64,000 nt of DNA from Rhabdornis inornatus (Eukaryota; Chordata; Aves; Passeriformes; Rhabdornithidae): positions 514,267 to 578,266 of the forward strand of contig VWZS01001987.1 of NCBI GenBank assembly GCA_013397075.1. Direction: 5' to 3'. The notes below the pieces were generated by a model. It did not search any database. It saw nothing but the letters and a program-made list of their open reading frames with translations, and had not been told where the DNA came from. Position 1 is the stretch's first letter, and each line of letters opens with the position of its first letter. The position numbers and the translations under genes were made by a program. Shown one piece after another: positions 25,501 to 38,100 of this stretch.

Positions 25501-28500
25501 GACTTCACCAACAGAAACACTGATTTTGATCTCCAAAGACAGATTAAGCTAAAATTCATCCTCCAGCTAAGCAGGTACTCATGATTTGAGAACAAGATAA
25601 AATGTCCACGATTTCCATGGCAGCTGATCCCAGTGGCCAATTGCTTTCTTATTCCTTTGTGCCAGATGTCCACTCTGCTGAATCCAGCTTCCAGGTACTG
25701 GTCCCTATTCCACCTTCTCCTCATTGCTTTCCTCCCAGTTACGATCCATCACTGTCCTCAGAACTCCCCTCCATCTCTGATCCCTTTGTCAGGGCTGGCA
25801 TCTTCTCTAATCTCAGCCCTAGGTTTGTGGCCTGCTTCTGAAATGCTACAAGTTTATTTCATATTTTTTGGCTAAACCACTCACAGATCCATTTCATACC
25901 TATGCCCACTGCTCAGTGAGGACTAACAGGACCCAGGACCTGACAAGAACTCTAAAACACCCCAACAAAAATCAACTTAAAGGAGATTTATCCACAGATA
26001 ATAAGAGTCTTTCTCCTTGTCAAAGACTCATCACAGGGGCCAACACCAGCAGATCCAGCTCCTCACTAGAGAGGCCAATATATTTCTCCTGGGACTTCTG
26101 CAATGCAAAAACACCAATGACCCTCGGGTATCACCTCCCACTGGTACCCAATAGCACCTCGATTTAATTTTTAGTTTTTCTTACTTCCCATATTTTCAGT
26201 GAGTCAGTTATGAACCCATTTTGTGTTGCCAGCAGTCAGTCTTGAACCCATCAAATATTTATAAACAAGTGAATGTTCCCAGAAATACCTAGCCACAGCA
26301 GCTACCATTAAAATAAGAAAAGAGCTGTAGTGGGGGGAGGGAAGAGCAAAAGGAGTACTCAGCTTTCATTGAACTAAAGGCAGAGCAAGACCAACCTTCA
26401 TCAGATCCCAGAAAAATCCACCAGTGACAGGATACAGTCCCAGCCAAGGAAACACTACATTTGGCATCTGTGCCCAGACAGATATAAGAGAACAAAGCCA
26501 CGAGGCCCAAACACCAGATTTAGTCCACTGCACTGATAGCTTTCAGGAAATATTTTTGGGGGTTTTTTTAATTAATATTTTATTGTTATTTAAATAAGGG
26601 TTGGTCATGGAGGAACCACAAACTTGGGACCCTCAGAGCAGCCTCCACTGCTATCAAGGGCCCCTCCAGCTCTCACAGGTGTCAGCAAAAGCCTCTGGTT
26701 GGTACAGATAACTTTTTAAAATTATTAGTAGCATCTCTCTCTAACAAACTTTAAAACCAAGCAATTACTAATCCCAGAAAAACCCGGCAGATTTGTCAAC
26801 CCCCATCCTTCACAGACTGGGTTGCTTACACTGCACCCAAGGTGACTTTGTTTTGCTAATTAAACAAGACAGAAGCATTACAGAGCAAGGAAAGTGAAAC
26901 AAAATCTGTTCAGCAGAAGTAAATGACCATAGTTCACACGTAACACACTCAAAGGTGTTAGTTTGGCTCTGTTGAAAAAAACCAAAGCTCCAGATTTGGC
27001 TGCACATGCCCCAGCAGTTTACACTAAACATCTAAAATAGACGCTCACCAGGTGAAGCCTCTGCAGATGTAATTTGGTCCCCAAGTTTTCTAAGATTAGA
27101 CATGTATCCAGTTAAACATAATAGCAACAAACCTTAAGGCTTTAAAGATTTAAGCCTTTAGAAACTATAATGCAAGGAGAAAATGGTTGGTAATAGGGCC
27201 TTGTATCACAAAGCCATCACAGTAACTGTTTCCATATCACAATGCCAGTCCCAGCTTCAGTCTCCAGGCCCAAATGGACTGCAGGAATCAATTCCCTCCC
27301 AATACTACTTACTGCCCTCCCACAGCCAGGCCAGCATTCAAGGACCTCTCCAGCTACAGAGGTTAAACTGGGCCAAAACGAGCAGAGTTTGGCTTGAGAT
27401 AACCACTGCAAAAGACAAGCCTTTTACTGGGATTTTTCTGCTGGGATAAAAGAGCATGGATGCACCAGCAGGTGATTTGAAAACATCAGGATGATAACAA
27501 GCCTATAACACCAAAAAAATCCTACTTGGTGCCAGCAGTAAGTTTCAGTCAGATCAGACTTCTCACTGCCTTGGTCACAAGCTCCAACACTAGATGCTGC
27601 AAATAGTCAAAGATGAGCAACACAGTATTTTCCAGCTCTGCCAGCCTAAAACACCTTGACTTGTCACAGCTGTGACAGGGATGGGCAACGAGCCTTTATT
27701 TCCCTGCCAGCCTCATGTGGCTAGTGATTCCAGGGTTCAGGTGGCTGCTATTAAGCTGCAGATAGTGCCACTGCCTCCCAGCTCTTGCTTGGTTATATGA
27801 CCTCAAATCTCCCAAGGGAATAACCCCTCTATGTTGCAGTCTAATAAACTTTGCTCCAGCCTGTCTCACTTCATAAAGGAGATGCATCCAATACAAACAG
27901 TGGGATTCTGTTCTGGAGGAGCTCAGTGTTGAGGAGAGAAGGGAAAAAAGGGCTTAAAAATCCAAATCCACCACTGCTAGTTAGAGAAGGCTGAACACAA
28001 GTGCATAAAGCTGGATCTGGAGTCTGGTACTGTGATGAAATTAGCTGCTCTACACTCTGACCTAAAAAGTAAAAAAAAAAAAAGAGGGAGATCTGTCACT
28101 GCTATAGGTGTAGAAAGCATAACTCAATGGCATTTTTTAACTTAGTCTGCAAAAGAAACACTGTCCAACAGCACTGGCCAGCACATCGACCTGCACTGGC
28201 ACAGCCAGCAATGACCCTGCTCTGACACTGGCTGGTGCTCAGCAAGTCCTTCCAGCCTCACACAATATTTATTCTGTTTTGCTAAGCTGCTTTCATGCTG
28301 CTCCACAGGAGGAAGCAGGCAGTGCTGCAAGGGGCAGGGACACTGGAGGAGCACTGCAGAGGTGGCAGGTGTCTCTCAAGATTCCACACAATCCCTCACC
28401 AGGGATCCCTAATCCTGTCAGAGGCAATTTGTTGTCAATTGTCCACAGTGCTCAAATACCAATTTATTACAGGAAACACTTCCTCTCCAAATTTTTAATT

Positions 28501-28744
28501 ATTTCCATATATTTTGGGTAGGTGTGAAATATGTGCAGGAGTGATTTACAGGAAGGAGAGCTGGAGAAAGGGAAGAACAGTGCAAGAGCCAGTACAGATC
28601 ATCTCCAACACAACACACGACTGCTCCTTACAAATCCTGCTAGTGATCCACACCATCTGGTTCCTCCCACTGTAGGGGACTGCAGATAATAAAGCTGCAC
28701 TTCAGCATAACATTAATTCCTCTGCTTGTTCTTCTGTCAGGGAG
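22560..28744. other. Unique non-coding sequence, no gene seen
   Basis: Six kilobases of AT-leaning unique DNA. Noted features are a 16-bp perfect palindrome at 27662-27677 and a 13-base poly-A run at 28071-28083. Open frames are under 105 codons. AATAAA-type words, such as those near 27842 and 28689, have no supporting transcript structure. Confidence 0.6.
27662..27677. repeat. 16-bp perfect palindrome with central E-box
   Basis: TGTCACAGCTGTGACA equals its own reverse complement and is centred on CAGCTG, a basic helix-loop-helix E-box core. Palindromic binding by a dimer is possible, but function is not shown. Confidence 0.9.
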
Positions 28745-29057
28745 CCTCCTGTGCACAGACAGGGGTTGGTCTCTTCTCCCAGGTAACCAGAGACAGGACA
28801 GGAGGACACAGTCTTAAGCTGCACCAGGGGAGCTTTAGGCTGGATATTGAGTGGAAGTTATTCACAGAAAGAGTGATTGGACATTGGAATGGGGAGCCCA
28901 GGGAGGTGGTGGAGTCACCATCCCTGGGGTGCTTAAGGAAAGACTGGATGTGGCACTCAGTGCCATGGTCTATTGACAAGGTGGTGTTCAGTCACAGGTT
29001 GGACACGATGATCTCAAAGGTCTTTTCTGACTGAGTTAATTCTGTGATTCTGTGAAT
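28745..29057 (+). mobile_element. CR1 3' end fragment with octamer terminus
   Basis: A forward-oriented CR1. One frame remains open across most of it and reads as the CR1 ORF2 C-terminus: VTRDRTGGHSLKL, then GSFRLDIEWKLF, GHWNGEPREVVESPSLG and HRLDTMISKVF (about 28780-29030). The 3' UTR then closes with ATTCTGTGATTCTGTGAA at about 29038-29055, the CR1 hallmark terminal octamer (ATTCTGTG)2. Coding similarity starts abruptly at about 28745, consistent with 5' truncation during insertion. The few disruptions suggest it is younger than the copy at 1-2085. Confidence 0.95.
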
Positions 29058-30432
29058 CTTGGCCCATCTGCCATGTCTCAGACTGCAGAGATTAACTTTC
29101 CCTCTTTGCACTAATTCATCATACCAATCTGGCCACCTTGAGGTGTCTTGATTTCCAGAATGAACTGTTTTCAGAAGCCAGGTCACTAACACTGGACAGC
29201 AAATTTACTGATCTGTGGTATAGCTGCAAGGACATTTACATAGTGCCTCTTGCAGCAGAGTTTCAGTGTTTCAACTACTGCTGCTAAAACTTGAGCAATC
29301 CCTGCAGAAAAGAAACTTCTGATTTACTTGCCATCATCAAAACTTGCCATGTCCCTTCTTCATTACAATGTTTGGATGCTTTTTGTCACAGTAAGACTTG
29401 ATCATATTCTTCCAGCTTCCAGCTTCAAAATGAATTTCTCCTCAAAACCAGAAACAGAGAAAAGGACTCACACCAAAAGAGCCAGATGAGTTTCCTAACC
29501 ACTGGGCTGATGGATATTCTGGGTGGTCTCTTGCACTCTTCAGTGAAAAATACTTAAATGTTTGAGCGTTAAAACCAGATGTCTTAACTTTGGGAAGTGT
29601 GAGAAAAAAGAGAACCTCATTACTCAACGTGTTCTGCCTGGACTGCAAGTCCACCAGCAGTCCATGAGAGCTTCTGTGACTCAGCATTTGAAAAATCAAG
29701 TTTCATCCTGGATTCCTGAGAAAAGCCCCAGACTGGATAAGCACTTGGGGCAGACAGACATCCTCTCCAAAGCACAGGAGACATGTGAGAGAACTTGGTT
29801 TCTGGCAATTCAGCACTGCTCTTCCTTTTCTTACACAACCCATACTAACTTACAACTGGTTTTGTACTGACTTAGAGGGGTTTGTCAGCCACTGCCATAG
29901 ACCTGATAAAACTTCCCCTTTCATGGCATTACTTCAAATCTGAACAAAGGACTTTAAAGCTGGTAGCATTTATGTAAAGAGACAGTTGTAAAACTGTCCG
30001 GAGAAGAATGAACTTCCTACACACTAGTACAGTAAAATTTACCCTCTAGTAAATAACAAAATTATCAGAAATGGCACCGAGTCATGGGTGGTCCAGCTGC
30101 CCAATGGCCTCATGTGGTCAACATATCCAGGCTTTAGGAAGAATAACACCAGCTTACAACATCCTAGAGGAATTCATTTTTGCCCAAATTGTTTTAATGA
30201 ATGCCCAAACAGTGTTAGAAATGAGTGCAGGGCTTGTCTGCACTCTCTAGCTTCTCCATTAACATCCCCAGTACATTGTTAATCTGATGTTTTATCCTGC
30301 CTGGAGGCTAAGGAATATCTGAAATATTCTTGACTCCTCCCTGTTCAAAATAGAAATCAGAGGCTCTCAGTTACCACCCTGAAATTTGCAGAGGAATTTC
30401 TTTAATAAGCATAAGTAAATAATAATTTGCCT
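29058..30432. other. Unique non-coding sequence, no gene seen
   Basis: About 1.4 kb with open frames of about 100 codons or fewer on both strands; nothing is recognised. Confidence 0.6.
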
Positions 30433-30473
30433 ATGGAAAATTCAATATATGGAAAATTCAATATATGGAAAAT
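30433..30473. repeat. Tandem repeat, 16 bp x 2.6
   Basis: ATGGAAAATTCAATAT at 30433-30448 is repeated exactly at 30449-30464, followed by a partial third copy (ATGGAAAAT) to 30473. Confidence 0.95.
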
Positions 30474-32869
30474 CTAGACCACTCTGCCATGAAAGCAAAG
30501 AAGAAAATAAAACAAAACACAACCATTCACCAGGAGATGCCTCATTAAAATAAGCAAAACCAAGATTATTGTCAGAAATAGATGATTTATAAGGTTTCTA
30601 AGTAAGAGATTCCAGGACTGGGCATGGATTTGCCTCCTTCATTACAAAAATCACTTGGAAAAACAGTGCTTCTTTCAACATCATTATCCTGAATTAGTTA
30701 TTGTGTCCACTTAAGACTCTTTCAATCACATTTTTCCTTCACTCAGGCTGAAAAAAACCCAATTTTTCATAACCCACTTCATGATTCTTCCTTCTCCTCC
30801 GAGCAACTCACCATTCCATGCTCCCGAAATAAAGCAAGCAATTGTTCTGCAATGTCGTGTCTCTCTCGGTAATGGTGATATAAATAAAGAGAAATAAACC
30901 CTGGGGCAAAAGATTCTATTAGTTGCTCTCATATCTTTACTGGCAGAATAGTTGGTTGCACTGCAAACCTGACCCTACTTGATTTTGCTATCTGTCACTT
31001 CTATGGCAGGTTACACATACTTTCTCCTTTTCCTTCTCTCTGTCCCCTTGTCCCATGTTTTCTTTCCACCTGGGCTTCTGCCATCTCCCTTCCTACCAAA
31101 GTCTGGCACAATGCTGCCAAAATTCACTTCTTCCTTCATCTTGTCTCCTCTCTTACTGTACTATATAATAAAGTACACCACGGGATGAGGGATTTCGGGA
31201 GGGAGAGGCAACAGCCAGAGCATCTGATAGCAAATGGAGTCACAATGGCATGGTGCAGCAAGGAGGGAGGCAGGAAGGAAGGACAGTGCCACTGATCCAG
31301 AAGGATCAGCCAGGTGCCATGGGAAAGCTGAACAACAGTGATGTGACTTAGCACAAGGAGGGCACTTCCAGAGGGCAATTAAACACTGTAAGAAGAAGTA
31401 GTCTAGCCTACTTCCAAACTTCTCATCTCCTCCACCTGCACTCCTAACCAGCATGGAGCTGGAATTGTTTTAACTTGGAGGTAGGTGAGAAAGAGGATTT
31501 TAGAGATGGAGCTGAGCAGCAGCCAAGCTCAGGGTGCCATTTGCCTGCTGGACCCTGATAACAACAAGCTAAGCCTCTGAAGCACAGCTGCAGGGATCAG
31601 CTTGGCTGACATCAGAGTCAAAGTCTGTGTGTGCAGCAGGATTCATGGCATTGTGCTCCTGCCTGCTTTAATATCATTAGGACTTTCAGGGCAGGGAAGG
31701 TGTCTTTTTTGTGAGGGGAAGAAAAATTAAAAATGCACAGGGGTTTGTTCCCCACAACTGAAAACAGGAATCTGTAGGAGGAAATAGAGAAGGAGGTTTC
31801 GGTTCTGATTCTGAAGGGGTTGTCAGGTTTCAGAGCTGCAAGTGAGCAAATTGAACTCCCACGTCCCTACAACCTGAATGTGAGCAAAAGTGGTTTTGAG
31901 ATGGGAGGCTGCAGAGGAAGGAGAAAGAGGCCGAATTAGCATCACTCCACTGAGCCCAGAGGAGAAGAACAGGAGTGGATACTGCTGTATTCTGTGACCT
32001 GTATTTCTACTGTCCTTTTATTTATTAAAAGCCTGCCAAAAATAAATCTAGCAGAGCAGCAACGTGGGCTCTTTGAAATTTGCCTGCATTTTGGACTCAC
32101 CAGTACAGCACTCATGACACAAACACACTCCCAGAGACAGGACAGGAGGCAAATCAGCAACCCCCATGGTGTGGCCCATGCATCAAGTCTCCCCAGAATA
32201 TCTGGGAAAATTTTCCAGGAGAGGAGATATGTGGGAGCTGACTTTAACCCACAGAAGAGAATAATTTAGTGGATTAAGCACAGCCTCTGCAAGAATGATA
32301 TTTCTTGCCTGTACATTTTTTATTCCTCTCAAGGTAGACTCACTAAATCCTTAATAAGATACATGAACCATCACCCCCTGTATTTACTTTCTGAAGCATA
32401 GAATGTAAGTGTATTAAGGCTCCTGGAATAGGTAACAGCAGTTTGCACTCATCTGGATTTGCTCCAGAGTGAATCCAGAGTCAAAAGCACAATGATTCAT
32501 GGAGTCCCAGGGCTCAGGTTCACCCCTGTGAGCAGGTTCTGGTCCCACAGACAACAGGAGTGCTGTCAGTGAAGACTAAGGCCCTCTGTGCTGTAAATAG
32601 GCACCATTTACTCTGTTCTCCATGTCAATATATCTAAACAGTGGCCTGCTGTCGAACTGGAATATTCGGGATCTTTAATTAAGGTCTGAATCTTTTTAGG
32701 GTAAGGGGATCGATAACTGGCCCAGCTGCTGGGAGAAGGCAAAAGACCAAGCCCTGACCACAGCAGAAGCCAGTCCCCCAAGAGTGGCTCTACAGGGACA
32801 CCAAAGACAACACCCAGGAGCAGTGAACCAAAAATGAATGATTATCTAAAGTTATTCACTTGAGTGAGG
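30474..32869. other. Unique non-coding sequence, no gene seen
   Basis: No recognisable gene or transposon. A T/C-rich patch lies around 31018-31150, and a short TATA-like word (ACTATATAATAAAG) sits near 31159-31172 without a supporting transcript. Confidence 0.6.
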
Positions 32870-32987
32870 CAGAAAGAAGGGAAGGGAAGGAAGAGAGAGA
32901 GAGAGGGAGAGCGAGAGAGGGTGAGAAGGGAAAGAAAGAAAAAGAGAGAAAGAGAGAGCGAGAGAGAGAAAGAAAGAAAGAAAGAGT
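32870..32987. repeat. GA/GAAA purine microsatellite tract
   Basis: About 118 bp that is nearly all purine on the plus strand, with (GA)n blocks grading into (GAAA)n and only a handful of interrupting pyrimidines. An open frame crossing it encodes only an Arg/Glu/Lys-rich low-complexity run and is not a gene. Confidence 0.95.
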
Positions 32988-35112
32988 TTACCTCTAATCA
33001 CTTTATGCCTTTCAGGTGGTTTGATCACCTCACACCTATGGGAAATGGGAAAGAAATATGGCCTTTTCTAGCAGCTCCGTACCTGTCTACATCAGCTGAC
33101 TCACAGGCAGGGAAAATTCTTGCCAAACTGGGATGTGTTACTCGTGTCAGTATCCACAGCTCTCAGCCCTGTGCCTGCAGGTCTCAGGCACACCTTGGCT
33201 GGCAATATGCCCTTGGGTGGGTGATAAAGTCTGGGCTCCCTTAGGCTGAAACACAAGGTATAAATTTAGTACATTGCAAATGATCCATATACATTTACCA
33301 CTTCCTGTGGTTCTCTGACCCACTCAGGCAGGGAACAGTCACCAGCAGACTCTGCTGTAGTTGTGAGAGGTGGGTGGTAGCACGGTTTAAGTCTCTTTTA
33401 GTCCCAGGGAGTGAGCAGTGCCCAAGTACACCAGGTATCATTATGACAGCCTCATTTCCTTGGATGTTTCTCTTTGGTGAGGTCACATTGCTGTTATCCT
33501 CTGGTGTGGTGTGACTCAGGAACTGAGGAAGGAAATTACAACACAAAATTCAAATCAGGGGATTTTTTTAAGAACTCGAAGTAGCACATAATAAAAATGC
33601 CAATAATATGTTGCAATCCAGTTCTCCTCCAGTAAGATGGTTTTGCACCAAGAGGAAGTTGTTACAGATGCCCTGCAACCTGGATAGTGTAATATCTGGG
33701 CATGAGAGGACATCCCAGAACAAATTGTTCTGCTTTGACTTCCCTAGAGAATTATTAATACTCACAGCTCTTTACTTTTGGGCTGAGAGGATGTAATAAT
33801 TCAGTGTTACTGCATCTCCATCTGTTTCTGGTCTTCTCTTTGCTAGTCCTTGATGATGTGAGGTGTAGGAATCAGGCTAAAGAACAAACCAAAACCGGTG
33901 GACAGACACGATCCCACTTTTTTAAACAGCTCCCAATCCTCAAGACATTGCTCTCTCCTGCAGTAGCTGTGATGAGAGGCTGGTGACTGGTACGAGTGAC
34001 CTTCAAGAGGATTAGCCAGAGATGTGTGACTGCCAGTGAATAACTCTATTCATTTATTATGCGTGACGAACACTAAATCATTCTAGTAAGATTCTTTTCC
34101 ATTCATTCATAGCTTGAGAATGATTAGCAGCAAATAGCTCATAGAAGCTTTTCCAGAGGAGCTGAGCAAAACACGCACAGGGAGAGCCAAAAACTTAGTC
34201 CCGCTCGCTCATGGTCAGCTCCCATCAATAGAGTTGGTCAAATATTGGGGGAAATGGTGGGGCAGTGTGTATCTGTGCAATACACAGGTGTCTTTACATC
34301 CTAAATCTTATATCTTCCAGTCCCCTGAAAAGCCCATGCTGCTACTGGAGACATCTGCCAGTTTTTTGTTCAGATGAAGCAATGGTTACTCTTTGAACCA
34401 CAGAGTTTCTCTGTAAACTAACACAACTGGATAAAATGGAGCATTTCTCTTCCCCAGTCAGCCAATGGATGACTGTTAGGATGACTCTACGCCTGTCTAT
34501 CACTGTGCACACCAATGACTTTTCAAAACTAGCAGGATTAAGCTGCTGATAAGACGTGAAGCTGCCATTTCCACCCACCCAGAGGTGTAAATACCATACC
34601 AGAGTAAAAATGAAAGAAAACAGGGATGCTGAATCAAAATGGAAAGCAACATCCCGTGTCATGTCTCCATGTGTTGTTCCCCTTTCTCTCCCACGTATCT
34701 GAAATATTCCTGTGTCATGCTGACCAGTGTGGTATGAATGCACCACAGGGCTGCAGCATGGCTAAACTGGATAATAGTCCTAACACTGCTGCATGGAATG
34801 CTGCCCTGACATGTGTGAGATCCCGGCTCAGGTCCCTGCCACCTGATTTGGAGCAGAAGCTGACCTTCACAGCCTAAGAGATCCCAAGAACCAGCTGCAG
34901 AACTGGTGAATCACATCTTAAGAAGGCACGACAGCCTAGCAGGCACACCTCTAGAGACCTTGCTTATCTTACCTCTTGCCTATGACCTTGAGCAACTATA
35001 TCTCCCCACTTATTCCCACTCAACTTGACCATTACCTCAATTTTACTTTTTAGGTAGTGACTGCTAAGTGAGTGCTAAAGTGACCAGTCACTTTGGGTTT
35101 ATCCCAAAGGGA
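32988..35112. other. Unique non-coding sequence with a possible conserved patch
   Basis: Unique DNA lies between the GA tract and the CT tract. The part 34020-34240 keeps several CpGs and developmental-type motifs (TTTATTATGCGTGACGAA near 34053-34070) and might be a regulatory element. No gene is recognised. Confidence 0.5.
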
Positions 35113-35116
35113 CTCT

Positions 35117-35147
<31 letters not shown>

Positions 35148-35148
35148 G
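35113..35148. repeat. CT dinucleotide microsatellite
   Basis: A run of CT/TC with one or two T interruptions over 36 bp. It is the complementary type to the GA tract at 32870-32987. Confidence 0.95.
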
Positions 35149-38100
35149 TAGGCATGACTGAAATTCAAATAATAGCAAATGGATTTCTCTTTTCAACTAC
35201 ACTTCTAAGTCAAAAGAGGTCATGTGTGCATGTACACAAATAGAAAACCAGTGGGGCTATTTGCTTCAGATGATAATGCTGTATTTCACAGCCCCATCTT
35301 CCAGCAGCAAAATTGTTGGCTTTTTGCTCAACATCATATGACTCTTGTGCAGTGAGGACACTACGCATCTCCACGTGGATTTAACAAAATAATTAACTGT
35401 TATTCGGCACAAAGAGAAAGTCACAAGATTGCAAAGAGCACCACTAAGGATGCAGCTCCATGGCAGAAGAAGAGCAGCTCTCTCTGAGCTGATGATGAAC
35501 TGCCTGTATAGTCCAAGCCCTGGCTGCAGCACTGTATCATTTTCTGTCTATTCACAGCTGCTCCTGGCCAGTAAGGACTGGAATGAAGCACAGGCTCTGG
35601 ATTAGCTCATGCTCATGCAGAGCTAACAATTACCTTTGGTTTTGCCTGTTGTAGGGAACTCCAACAGCTTCCTTCCTGATCCACACTCAGATTTTCCAAC
35701 CCTCAAAAATGTCATGCCCAGGGAAATAAATTCACAGTGCAAAGGAGTAGGTAAAAAAATTTTGTATTTTATGGTTCGGAGGGATTTCTTGGAGTAATGA
35801 CAATTTTCCTAACTTACATCTTTTCTCTGTGTGATCTGACCATTCCTCCTTTGTTTCTCCTGAACTCTATGCCACACATTTTTTTCCCAATAGCAACAAC
35901 ATTTATAAATTATTTACAAGACATAGCCATAAGGAATGAATAATGTTTCATCTTCAAAAAAGGGCTTAAAGTGCCCCTCCTCCAAATGCGCACTGGATGT
36001 GGGGCTCCCAAGGCTTCCCCAGAGTTGCCAAAGTTCCAAATGGCACTTCATCCTTTCCTGGAGACCACGGGGCCTCCATCAAGACTACTTTGCAAAGATA
36101 AAGTAACAGCCACAGGGTTTTCTGCTGGGTCCACCCACACACCACTAACTAGGAATTCCCATCAAAAATAATCTGACTTCTCATGTGAGTAATAGTGTAT
36201 TAATGTGAGAGAAAGAGGACATGTAGTCATTCAAATCAGGAGCAGCCACAGCTTTCTAATTAAGGAGGCAGTTTATTTTCTTTGCACAGTTTCCTGAGCA
36301 GACAGATCTCTCAGAGACTAACAACTGGTCTTATCTATGGTTCAGCACTGGAAAAGCACAAGAAAAATGCATTCCAGCCTGGATACCAAAACAAATAAAT
36401 CTGGCTTTATGAGCAGAATAACCACAAATGGTACATGATTGATTGATTACATGTCGTCATCCAACAAGCCCACAGCTAATGAAGCATAATGCTGAATAGA
36501 GGAACACGAAGTGAACACCATTAAATGGCCTACAATAAACATTTCTCAAGACTCTCTTAAAAGCCAAAAAATCACAGTAGTATTTAATACCTAGACCTCT
36601 ACAACACAGCTAATGAACTCTCAAAAGCTTTATAACAAATGTTGCAGCAAAAAGAAAAAAAAGTACTTTGGTTATCCACTATGAAAAGCTGTACAAGACC
36701 ATCCCACCCTGGCTATGTCAGAAACTCCCTCCTGGGGCAGGGAGAGCAGTGCCAGCCACCAGTGAGCTCCAGCCTTCTCTCAGGTGGTTTCCACCTCACT
36801 GTGGACAACACAAACAGCCATTTCCAAGTGGCTGAAGTAAATGGCTCAGCTGGCAAATGGCCCACTTCAAAACCTGGCAAAGAGTTAAACACAGCAGTAG
36901 AAGACACAGTGCAGGGAGGAGACAGGAACTCCGAACACGTGGTGGTAACTGGTCTGTGGAAGTTGGGACACCACGGATTCTGGGAACACCTGCTGTGTGC
37001 CAAGCCATGGGGGTTTACTTCAGCTGGAAACCCAATTGGCAGCTGCCTGCTGTCCTCACTCAGATGCTGTGTGCTACTTCTGTCTCTGTGTTACCTATAA
37101 GGATCATTTTCATGTATTATTTCCCCTCTTGGCACAAAACTACCATTTCCTCAGTGACAGCCAAATGTTTTTCAAACCAAAAACATGCAATCACAAATTT
37201 TTGAAGGCAGGTAAATGATCAAGTCTGAAAAAAACACTACCTTTATTTTAGCAGTGACAAGACTCCCAGAATCAAGATAACACTGAAGCAAGAACACCCA
37301 TGGGCATATCACAGAAGTGAAAGAGAAAAACCAAAGTATTTTCTTATTTTGCAGCATCTCACATCCCAATGCATCACAGCACTTTACAACCCAGTGATCT
37401 TTCCAATGGGTTTGCAAATACTCTGTCAGTCAGAGAGATGGAAAAGCTGAGAAATGCAAAGAGGGTGTTTCTGCCTATAGAAATTACTTCTCTCAACAAC
37501 CATGGGTGAATATGTTATTTAGAGTGCCCAAATGGAAAGGATGAAGAAATGCTTACCAGAACTATCATTTTCCACAGATAAGGTAAAAATGCTCCCAACA
37601 GCTGAACTTTATGATACCTCTAAGGAATGATGGTACTCCCACTAAATACATTTGCAGGATTAGGCATTTCAGGCAGAGGCAACCTTTTTGTTTTCCTTTC
37701 AGAAATGTTCCTCTTTCTCTGTTGTTGTTGTATACGTTGGAGTAACTATTTTTGCAGGTGATCAAACAGCAAATATCTCCCTTGACTCTCCCAGCTTTTG
37801 AAAATCTCGGTAATAATTATAAAGGATTGAATGAAAAAAGGAAGCTATTTTCCTTTCTCTAGCCAGTGAGAATCTCAACAGGTATCCTTGGAATATGGTC
37901 CTTTCAGGAAATGGTAGTTGAATTAGTATCTAAGGACTCCAGCTTGCCAACCTCCTCTTGTACCTCCAACTTCTTCCTGCCACATCACCAGAAGATGAAT
38001 ACTCACCTTCATCCCTCTGAAATTAGCAAGCATGGAAGGAAGTAAATTAACACATTAAAATTTGGGTATATGATTGACAGCAATCTATTCATCTCCCTCC

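Noticed and set aside
27690..27900. TATATGA and AATAAA words spaced like an LTR
   Set aside because: No TG...CA boundaries with flanking duplication could be found, so it was left as unique sequence.
32864..33244. 126-codon open frame with an Arg/Glu/Lys-rich start
   Set aside because: The composition is simply translation of the GA microsatellite; the remainder is not recognisable.
36666..36676. CTTTGGTTATC matches the 5' part of miR-9
   Set aside because: Only 11 nt match; the rest of the mature sequence and the partner arm needed for a precursor hairpin are absent.
36639..37100. 153-codon open frame (+)
   Set aside because: Several overlapping frames occur on both strands in the same interval, with no domain or codon pattern pointing to a gene.
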